A stretch of DNA of 9,662 bases from Azoarcus sp. (GTDB taxonomy: Bacteria > Pseudomonadota > Gammaproteobacteria > Burkholderiales > Rhodocyclaceae), in contig JAIRLA010000286.1 in NCBI GenBank assembly GCA_031259795.1, positions 1 through 9,662 of the forward strand, in the 5' to 3' direction. Below are positions 3,833 through 9,662 of this stretch, in pieces; the stretch's first letter is position 1, and the number at the start of each line of letters is the position of its first letter. The translations under genes were made by a program, and so were the position numbers. Under the pieces are notes generated by a model, which saw only the letters and a program-made list of their open reading frames with translations, was not told the DNA's origin and did no database searches.

Positions 3833-6406
3833 ATGCGGTTGTTGCCTTTGCTGCTGTGTGGCATGCTGGGCGCATCGTGGGCCTATGTGCCGCGCCCGGT
3901 CGCCGCGCAGGACACGGATACCGTTCGGGATACGGACGCGGCCCGGGACGCGGGCGCGGATTCGGATTCGGTTCAGGATGCGAACGCGGATGTTTCGCCG
4001 TCTTCCGCGAGCGCCTGCCGGCCCGGGGCAAAACCGGCGGCGCGCAATGCCATTGGCGCATCGCCGGACAGGGCGCCGCTCGGCGGCTGTGATCCGCAAT
4101 CCGCCGGCGCGGCGCGGGCGGGGATGTTGGCTTCTTCGACCGGGTTCGCGCCGCTGCCGGCGCAGACACAGACACAGACAGAGGCGGCGCGGGCCGTTTC
4201 CCCGCAGGCGGAATCCGCCAGCTCGACCAGCATCACGGCCCTGCGCATTCACGGTACGCGCGCAGTTGATGTGGTGGCCGAGGGCGAGGTCGAACTGCAA
4301 CGCGACGCCCTTACCCTGACCGCCGATCGCCTCACTTACCACGAGCCTTCCGACGAGGTCGTGGCCGAGGGCAATGTCCGCCTGCGCCATGGTTCCAAAA
4401 GCGAGATGTCGGGATCGTCGGCCACGCTGGTGGTGGGGGAGCGCACCGGCGAATTCCAGTCGCCGGAATATTCGATTACCCGTACCCGCCCGGCTTTCGA
4501 GGAGGGCGATCCGCCCAGGGTGGTCACGGGCGGCGGCAAGGCCGATTTGTTGCGTCTCGAAGGCGAGAACCAGTATCGCGCCAAGAATGCGACATGGTCG
4601 ACATGTCCCGCGCCCAATCCCTCTTGGTATATCAGGACGGGCGAACTGGAGCTTGATTACGACCGCGAAATAGGCGTCGCCCGCGATAGCACCGTGGTAT
4701 TCAAGGATGTGCCGCTTTTCTGGGTGCCATGGGCGGAATTCCCTCTCGTCGGGCAGCGCCATTCGGGGCTGCTGCCGCCGACGATCGGTTCGTCGAACAA
4801 GACCGGGATGGATTTGACCGTCCCTTATTACTGGAACATCGCGCCCAATTATGATTTCACGCTCGCGCCGCGTTATATGAGCCGGCGCGGTCTGCAATTG
4901 GGGATGGAGGCGCGCTATCTGGGCGCGCGCCACAGCGGCACGGTGCGCGCGGAGTATCTGCCGCACGACAACGTCAGCGGCCAGGAACGTTCGCTGGGGT
5001 CGCTGCAACACCAGCAGTGGTTGACGCCGGCGCTTTATGGTTCGCTCGATCTGAACGGCGTGTCGGACGATGAGTATTTCGAGGATTTGAGTTCGCGGGT
5101 TTCGCTCGCTTCCAAGGTCAATCTGTTGCGCGAGGCGCGGCTGATGTATGTCGGCGGCGGTTGGTGGAACGCGTCGGCGATGGCGCAGAGTTACCAGACG
5201 CTTTCGACCGATCCCGCCAATGCCCTGGTCACGCCGTACCGGCGCTTGCCGCAACTCACGCTCAATGCCGTGCGCCCCGGCGAATTCGGCAATCCCGGCG
5301 CCGGTTTTCCCGGACTCGATTTCGCCTGGCAGAGCGAATTCGTGCGCTTCACCCATCCACGGGACGATCATGTCGATGCGACGCGGCTGATTGCGTACCC
5401 GCAGGTGTCGATGCCGCTGCAATGGTCGGGGTTCTACATCACGCCCAAGTTCGGGCTGCATTACAGCCGTTACGATCTCGACCGCGACCGGAGCGCGCCG
5501 GGCATGCGCGACGCGATCACCCGTTCGGTGCCGATCCTCTCCATTGATTCGGGGCTGACCTTCGAGCGCGACGCCAGCCTGTTCGGGCGCGACTACGTGC
5601 AGACCCTGGAACCAAGGCTGTACTACCTCAGGGCCGCCTACCGCCGCCAGGACGATATCCCGCGTTTCGACACCAGCAGCTACGATTTCAGCTTCGCCCA
5701 GATTTTCAACGAAAACCTCTATACCGGCGGAGACCGCGTCGCCGACGCCAACCAGTTGACCGCCGCCGTCACCTCGCGCCTGATCGACCCGACGTCCGGC
5801 GCCGAGCGGCTGCGGGTGCTGCTCGGGCAGCGCTTCTACTTCAAGGATCAGGGCGTCACTCTCAACTATCTCGGCGATCCGGGCATGATCGAGACGCCGC
5901 GCACCAGCCGGCGCGCCGACATGCTTGCCGGTATCAGCGGGCAGGTTTCCCGGAACAGTTCGGTCGAATCGCTGTGGCAGTACAACCCGCGCGATTACCA
6001 GACCGAGCGCTACACGGCGACTTGGCGCTACAACCCCGGCCACGCGCGCGCCTTCAACATCAGTTACCGTTATACTCGTGACATCTTGCGCGATGTAGAT
6101 GCTTCCGGGCAGTGGCCGTTGTGGGGAAAGTGGTACGGTGTTGCCCGCCTGACGCATTCGCTCAAGGACGATCGCCTGACCGAAATGATCGGCGGACTCG
6201 AATACGATGGCGGTTGCTGGGTCATGCGGGTGGTGGCGCACCGTTTCGCCACGCGCGAGGACGAAGTCACCACGGCGTCTTTTCTCCAGCTTGAACTCAA
6301 CGATTTCACCAGCATCGGGAACAACCCGGTCAATCTCATCAAGCGCAGCGTGCCCGGTTATGGCAAGATCAATGAACCCGGCGCGGGCCGCGTGTTCGAA
6401 GACTGA
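3833..6406 (+). CDS. lptD: LPS-assembly outer membrane protein LptD
   Basis: LptD is the outer-membrane beta-barrel that, with the lipoprotein LptE, inserts lipopolysaccharide into the outer leaflet. From this ATG it has 857 residues (E. coli 784). Residues 1-26 look like a Sec signal (MRLLPLLLCGML..., cut near VAAQ). About 27-130 is an unusual low-complexity extension with Asp-rich and QT repeats. The LptA-like OstA domain follows (about 131-245, including VVAEGEVELQRDALTLTADR), then the C-terminal barrel with VPYYWNIAPN, typical of LptD. Cys258 (WSTCPAP) corresponds to the N-domain Cys of E. coli, and Cys795 (YDGGCW) is a lone Cys where E. coli has two adjacent. Cys62 and Cys86 lie in the extension. 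The start is uncertain: the ATG has GAAGG five bases upstream; a TTG at 3806 preceded by GAGGA at eight bases would add nine residues and also leave a valid signal peptide. It heads the lptD-surA-pdxA-rsmA operon. Confidence 0.95.
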   Translation: MRLLPLLLCGMLGASWAYVPRPVAAQDTDTVRDTDAARDAGADSDSVQDANADVSPSSASACRPGAKPAARNAIGASPDRAPLGGCDPQSAGAARAGMLASSTGFAPLPAQTQTQTEAARAVSPQAESASSTSITALRIHGTRAVDVVAEGEVELQRDALTLTADRLTYHEPSDEVVAEGNVRLRHGSKSEMSGSSATLVVGERTGEFQSPEYSITRTRPAFEEGDPPRVVTGGGKADLLRLEGENQYRAKNATWSTCPAPNPSWYIRTGELELDYDREIGVARDSTVVFKDVPLFWVPWAEFPLVGQRHSGLLPPTIGSSNKTGMDLTVPYYWNIAPNYDFTLAPRYMSRRGLQLGMEARYLGARHSGTVRAEYLPHDNVSGQERSLGSLQHQQWLTPALYGSLDLNGVSDDEYFEDLSSRVSLASKVNLLREARLMYVGGGWWNASAMAQSYQTLSTDPANALVTPYRRLPQLTLNAVRPGEFGNPGAGFPGLDFAWQSEFVRFTHPRDDHVDATRLIAYPQVSMPLQWSGFYITPKFGLHYSRYDLDRDRSAPGMRDAITRSVPILSIDSGLTFERDASLFGRDYVQTLEPRLYYLRAAYRRQDDIPRFDTSSYDFSFAQIFNENLYTGGDRVADANQLTAAVTSRLIDPTSGAERLRVLLGQRFYFKDQGVTLNYLGDPGMIETPRTSRRADMLAGISGQVSRNSSVESLWQYNPRDYQTERYTATWRYNPGHARAFNISYRYTRDILRDVDASGQWPLWGKWYGVARLTHSLKDDRLTEMIGGLEYDGGCWVMRVVAHRFATREDEVTTASFLQLELNDFTSIGNNPVNLIKRSVPGYGKINEPGAGRVFED
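3911..4000 (+). repeat. Imperfect 18-bp (six-residue) repeats in the LptD N-terminus
   Basis: Just after the signal peptide the protein reads as hexads DTDTVR, DTDAAR, DAGADS, DSVQDA, NADVSP, which corresponds to an 18-bp period in the DNA (for example GACACGGATACC, then GATACGGACGCG). The first two units are closest. The result is an acidic, probably disordered segment. Copy-number change would keep the frame. Confidence 0.55.
4163..4180 (+). repeat. Three CAGACA hexanucleotides within lptD
   Basis: CAGACA occurs three times without interruption and encodes QTQTQT in the low-complexity linker before the OstA domain. Slippage by whole units would not break the reading frame. Confidence 0.7.
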
Positions 6407-6589
6407 GTCCGGGGCGGGAGCCGGGATGCGCGATGTTTCATCAAGAGTCGATTCCGGCTGGAAAATTCTGGTTGGAAATCTCCCCTTTCAGGGGGACAAT
6501 CGGGTGCGGGAGAGGCGTAGTCTCTTGCCGTGCGGCTCCGCCCGGCCAGGGGTGTGGATAGAGCAGGCAAACGAACATTATTTTTCCGG
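6407..6589 (+). other. lptD-surA intergenic leader with small repeats
   Basis: This 183-bp gap is long compared with the overlapping genes downstream. It holds a 14-bp imperfect tandem repeat, TTCCGGCTGGAAAA (6452-6465) and TTCTGGTTGGAAAT (6466-6479), matching at 11 of 14 positions, each unit with TTC...GAA dyad character. A short hairpin follows, TCCCC (6481-6485) with GGGGA (6492-6496). I see no convincing -35/-10 pair, no T-run terminator and no coding sequence. It may contain a second promoter for surA or be a degraded intergenic repeat. Confidence 0.4.
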
Positions 6590-7903
6590 ATGGACATGAA
6601 CCGATTCACGATCTGGGCATGCCGTATATTGACCGCCATCGTCGCCGCCGCGCTGTCGTTGCCGGCGGCGGCGGCGGCCGTCGAAGTCGATCGCATCGTC
6701 GCCATCGTCAACAGCGAGGCCATTACTTCGCTGCAACTGCGCGATCGCCGCGACCGCGTGCTTTTCAACCTGAAAAAGCAGGACATGCAACTGCCGCCCG
6801 AAGATGTCTTCGAACGCCAGGTCCTCGAACAACTCATCATGGAGCGGGCGCAACTGCAATTGGCGCGGAGCAGTTCGTTGCAGGTCGACGAAGCCATGCT
6901 CGAACGCGCCATCGGGCTGATTGCCGACAACAACCGCATCCCCTTGGACAAGATGCGCCGCGCCCTGGCGGAAGAAGGCGTCACATGGGAGAAATTCCGC
7001 GAGGATGTGCGCACCGAACTGACACTCAACCGTCTGCGCGAACGCGAGGTCGACAACAAGGTGACTGTGAGCGATGCCGAGATCGCCAACTTCCTCAGGA
7101 ACCATCCGGACGCCCTGTCGGGCGCGGAATACCGCGTCGCCCATATCCTGCTGCGCATTCCGGAAGGCGCTGATGCCAGGCAACTGGAAGCCCTGCGCCA
7201 GCGCGCGGAAAAAGTCCTTGCGCGGCTGCGCGCGGGCGAAGATTTCGCCAGCGTCGCCGCCGACAGTTCGGATGCGTCCGACAGCATCCGCGGCGGCGAA
7301 ATCGGCTGGCGCGACCGCGACCACCTGCCCGGCCTTTATGCCGACGCAATGGGCAGGCTCAAGCCCGGCGAAATGTCCCCGCCGTTGCGCAGCGCTTCGG
7401 GGCTGCACATCGTCAAGCTGCTGGAGAAGCGGGAAGGAGACGCCCTTGGCGCGCAGGAAATCGAGCAGACCCACGCGCGCCATATCCTGCTCAAGACTTC
7501 CGAGGTACTTTCCGACGCCGATGCCAAGGCGCGGCTGCTTTCCCTGCGCGAGCGCATCGCCGATGGCGCCGATTTCGCCGAATTGGCCAAGACCAGTTCG
7601 GCCGATCTTTCCGCGGCCAGGGGGGGCGATCTCGGCTGGGTGAATCCGGGCGACACCGTGCCCGAGTTCGAAAAAGCGATGAACGCATTGGCGCTGAACG
7701 AAGTCAGCGCGCCGGTGCATACCCCTTTCGGCTGGCATCTCATCCAGGTGCTGGAACGCCGGACACAGGACATGAGCGAAGAGCGCCGCCGCAACGCCGC
7801 GCGCGCCATCCTGCGCCAACGCAAGGCCGAGGAAGCCTACGAAGACTGGTTGCGCCAGCTGCGCGACAGCACATATGTGGAATACAGGCTGGAGTCAGAA
7901 TGA
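6590..7903 (+). CDS. surA: Periplasmic chaperone and peptidyl-prolyl isomerase SurA
   Basis: SurA escorts unfolded outer-membrane proteins through the periplasm to the Bam complex; LptD is one of its known clients, which fits the neighbourhood. The 437 residues compare with 428 in E. coli. Residues 1-30 form a Sec signal ending in an Ala run (SLPAAAAA), with no lipobox Cys. The N-terminal chaperone domain follows, from VDRIVAIVNSEAITSLQL to about 175. Two parvulin domains then follow: the first from EYRVAHILLRI (180-190) through GLHIVKLLEKR, the second from THARHILLKT (294-303) through FGWHLIQVLERR. The C-terminal helix (AARAILRQRKAEEAYEDWLRQL) returns to the chaperone domain, as in the family. 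The start could be the ATG at 6590 or the one at 6596; neither has a strong Shine-Dalgarno. The stop overlaps the pdxA ATG. Confidence 0.95.
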   Translation: MDMNRFTIWACRILTAIVAAALSLPAAAAAVEVDRIVAIVNSEAITSLQLRDRRDRVLFNLKKQDMQLPPEDVFERQVLEQLIMERAQLQLARSSSLQVDEAMLERAIGLIADNNRIPLDKMRRALAEEGVTWEKFREDVRTELTLNRLREREVDNKVTVSDAEIANFLRNHPDALSGAEYRVAHILLRIPEGADARQLEALRQRAEKVLARLRAGEDFASVAADSSDASDSIRGGEIGWRDRDHLPGLYADAMGRLKPGEMSPPLRSASGLHIVKLLEKREGDALGAQEIEQTHARHILLKTSEVLSDADAKARLLSLRERIADGADFAELAKTSSADLSAARGGDLGWVNPGDTVPEFEKAMNALALNEVSAPVHTPFGWHLIQVLERRTQDMSEERRRNAARAILRQRKAEEAYEDWLRQLRDSTYVEYRLESE

Positions 7904-8904
7904 GTACTGTGAACAATCCGCGCCAGCCGGTGCTGGCGATAACGAGCGGGGAGCCTTCGGGCATAGGCCCCGAACTGTGCGCCCGGCTGGTCGAGCGCCA
8001 ATGGCCCGCGCATCTGGTCGTGGTCGGCGACGCCGAACTGCTCGAAGAACGGCTGGAGCGCGCCGGGCACGCCATGGTGGTGCGGCCCTGGCAGGCGGGC
8101 ATGGCGCCCGAAGCGGGGATATTCGATGTCCTTCATTGTCCGCTCGTCCGTCCGGCGCTGTCCGGCGCGCCCGATCCGGAAAACGCCGCCTATGTGCTCA
8201 AGGTTCTCGACAGCGCGCTGGAAGGCTGCATCCAGGGCGTTTTCGGCGGCATGGTCACCGCCCCGGTGCACAAAGGCGTGATCTGCGATGCCGGCATCGC
8301 CTTCTCCGGCCACACGGAATATCTCGCCGCCAAGACAGGCACGCCGCAAGTCGTGATGATGCTGGTCGGCGGCGGCATGCGCGTAGCGCTGGCGACCACC
8401 CATCTGCCATTGGCCGAAGTGGCGGCGGCGCTCACCCAGGAACGGCTCACGCGCACGCTCGAAATCCTGCACCACGACCTCATCGCCAGTTTCGGTCTGG
8501 CCCGGCCCCGCATCCTCGTGGCCGGTTTCAACCCCCATGCCGGCGAGAGCGGGCATCTCGGGCGGGAAGAAGTCGACATCATCATCCCCGTGCTCGAACG
8601 CCTGCGCGCGCGCGGCATGAAACTGGTCGGGCCGCTGCCGGCCGATACCCTGTTCGTGCCGCATACCCTGCGCGGTAGCGACGCGGTGCTGGCGATGTAT
8701 CACGATCAGGGCTTGCCGGTGCTCAAGCACGCCAGCTTCGGCAGCGGCGTCAACGTGACCTTGGGCCTGCCCATCATCCGCACTTCGGTCGATCACGGTA
8801 CCGCGCTCGATCTGGCCGGCAGCGGGCAGGCCGATCCGGGCAGCCTCTTTGCCGCGGTCGAACTGGCCATCGACATGGTGCGCGCCCGGCAGCGGCAGGC
8901 GTGA
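7900..8904 (+). CDS. pdxA: 4-hydroxythreonine-4-phosphate dehydrogenase PdxA
   Basis: PdxA oxidises 4-phosphooxy-L-threonine with NAD+; the product loses CO2 to give 3-amino-2-oxopropyl phosphate, used by PdxJ in the DXP-dependent pyridoxal phosphate pathway. The 334 residues match the family (E. coli 329). Visible motifs are TSGEPSGIGPE (15-25), HKGVICDAGIAFSGHTEYLA in the middle, and three metal-binding histidines that align with E. coli H166, H211 and H266: His168 (ATTHLP), His213 (NPHAGESG) and His268 (YHDQGLPVLK). The SVDHGTALDLAG motif is near the C-terminus. The ATG overlaps the surA stop in ATGA and is preceded by GGAG five bases upstream, so translation is probably coupled to surA. 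The stop overlaps the rsmA GTG. Nothing essential appears to be missing. Confidence 0.96.
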   Translation: MSTVNNPRQPVLAITSGEPSGIGPELCARLVERQWPAHLVVVGDAELLEERLERAGHAMVVRPWQAGMAPEAGIFDVLHCPLVRPALSGAPDPENAAYVLKVLDSALEGCIQGVFGGMVTAPVHKGVICDAGIAFSGHTEYLAAKTGTPQVVMMLVGGGMRVALATTHLPLAEVAAALTQERLTRTLEILHHDLIASFGLARPRILVAGFNPHAGESGHLGREEVDIIIPVLERLRARGMKLVGPLPADTLFVPHTLRGSDAVLAMYHDQGLPVLKHASFGSGVNVTLGLPIIRTSVDHGTALDLAGSGQADPGSLFAAVELAIDMVRARQRQA

Positions 8905-9662
8905 CCCCCGGCGCGCGCGCGGGCGGCCATGTCGCCCGCCGCCGCTTCGGGCAGAACTTTCTCGTCGATTCCCGCATCATCGCCCGCATCGTCGAGGCGA
9001 TACGGCCGCGGCCCGGCGAAACCATGGTCGAGATCGGCCCCGGCCTCGGCGCGCTGACCGTGCCGTTGCTCGAACGCCTCGGGCATTTGCACGTCGTCGA
9101 GATCGACCGCGATCTCATCGCCCGCCTGCGCGGAACCTGCGATCCCGCCCGGCTGGCGATCCACGAAGGCGACGCGCTGGAATTCGATTTCGGCAAACTG
9201 CGCGTGGAAAACGGGCCACTGCTCAGGGTGGCCGGCAATCTACCCTACAACATCTCGACGCCGCTGCTTTTCCATCTCGCCGGTTTCGCCGCCCACCTCC
9301 GCGACCTGACCTTCATGCTGCAAAAAGAAGTCGTCATGCGCATGGCGGCCGCCCCCGGCGCCGCCGACTACGGACGCCTGTCGGTCATGCTGCAATACCG
9401 TTTCCGCCTGGAGCGCCTGTTCGACATCCCGCCCGACGCTTTCCGTCCCGCGCCCAAAGTGACATCGAGCATCGTGCGCATGACGCCGCGTCCCGCCCCG
9501 GAACGCGCCGCACGCGACGAAACCCTGTTTGGCAACATCGTAGCCGCCGCCTTCGGCCAGCGCCGCAAGACCCTGCGCAACACCCTGCGCAATTTCCTCT
9601 CCGAACCCGGCTTCGCCGCGCTCGGCCTCGATCCCGGCCTGCGCGGCGAACGCCTTTCGGTG
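8901..9662 (+). CDS. rsmA: 16S rRNA (adenine1518-N6/adenine1519-N6)-dimethyltransferase RsmA (KsgA), 3' end outside window
   Basis: RsmA dimethylates two adjacent adenosines in helix 45 of 16S rRNA during late 30S assembly, using S-adenosylmethionine; loss of the enzyme gives kasugamycin resistance. The frame is open from the GTG at 8901 to the window edge, 254 codons. The motifs are in order: RRRFGQNFLVD (13-23), SAM-binding VEIGPGLGALT (43-53), catalytic NLPYNIS (113-119), then FRPAPKVTSS and AFGQRRKTLRN in the C-terminal domain. The last residues, RGERLSV, correspond to the conserved ending region, so only about 10-25 residues should be missing. The GTG overlaps the pdxA stop in GTGA and has no strong Shine-Dalgarno (AGCGGCAGGC is the nearest purine-rich run), pointing to translational coupling. 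An ATG start compatible with the FGQNFL motif is not present. Confidence 0.95.
   Translation, partial: MTPGARAGGHVARRRFGQNFLVDSRIIARIVEAIRPRPGETMVEIGPGLGALTVPLLERLGHLHVVEIDRDLIARLRGTCDPARLAIHEGDALEFDFGKLRVENGPLLRVAGNLPYNISTPLLFHLAGFAAHLRDLTFMLQKEVVMRMAAAPGAADYGRLSVMLQYRFRLERLFDIPPDAFRPAPKVTSSIVRMTPRPAPERAARDETLFGNIVAAAFGQRRKTLRNTLRNFLSEPGFAALGLDPGLRGERLSV

Noticed and set aside
3758..6241. Open frame of 827 codons antisense to lptD
   Set aside because: Its sequence is Arg-, Gly- and Ala-rich with no recognisable domain, and lptD on the other strand is certain. Long antisense frames are expected in very GC-rich genes.
6578..7819. Open frame of 413 codons antisense to surA, and a 319-codon one antisense to pdxA
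   Set aside because: Both mirror well-supported genes, and neither has a plausible ribosome site or domain.

Overview
The window is a high-GC stretch of chromosome from a Gram-negative bacterium, most likely a betaproteobacterium. The evidence is the block lptD-surA-pdxA-rsmA with amgK and murU diverging from it, together with the protein sequences (MurU, AmgK, LptD and SurA of the proteobacterial types). There are no phage genes, transposase genes, CRISPR arrays, tRNAs or rRNAs. Two divergent operons fill almost everything; only the left end and one leader are non-coding.

Layout: 1-249 is non-coding and full of short palindromes and degenerate repeats, including four copies of a CATTGC-type motif spaced 24-25 bp. 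The minus-strand operon reads right to left as amgK (2660-3712), pitA (1126-2613) and murU (250-1074). AmgK and MurU convert recovered MurNAc to UDP-MurNAc in cell-wall recycling; a PitA-type phosphate permease sits between them. A compact divergent control region (about 3713-3832) holds an 18-bp inverted repeat carrying a TAGAAT -10-like box on each strand. The plus-strand operon is lptD (3833-6406, LPS export porin), a 183-bp leader, surA (6590-7903, outer-membrane protein chaperone), pdxA (7900-8904, vitamin B6 synthesis) and rsmA (from 8901, cut by the window edge, 16S rRNA dimethyltransferase). The last three genes overlap by 4 bp each.

The shared theme is the envelope: LptD and SurA build the outer membrane (SurA is the known folding factor for LptD), while AmgK and MurU salvage peptidoglycan sugar. 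PdxA and RsmA are housekeeping genes commonly linked to surA in proteobacteria.

I do not see a new defence or mobile system. The observations most worth a second look are: a 37-codon in-frame duplication or insertion in murU, bounded by 30-bp direct repeats and containing an AT-rich core; two tiny ORFs that bridge the pitA-murU gap through three consecutive ATGA overlaps; the pitA gene interrupting the amgK-murU pair; and a repeat-rich N-terminal extension of LptD with an Asp-rich six-residue repeat.
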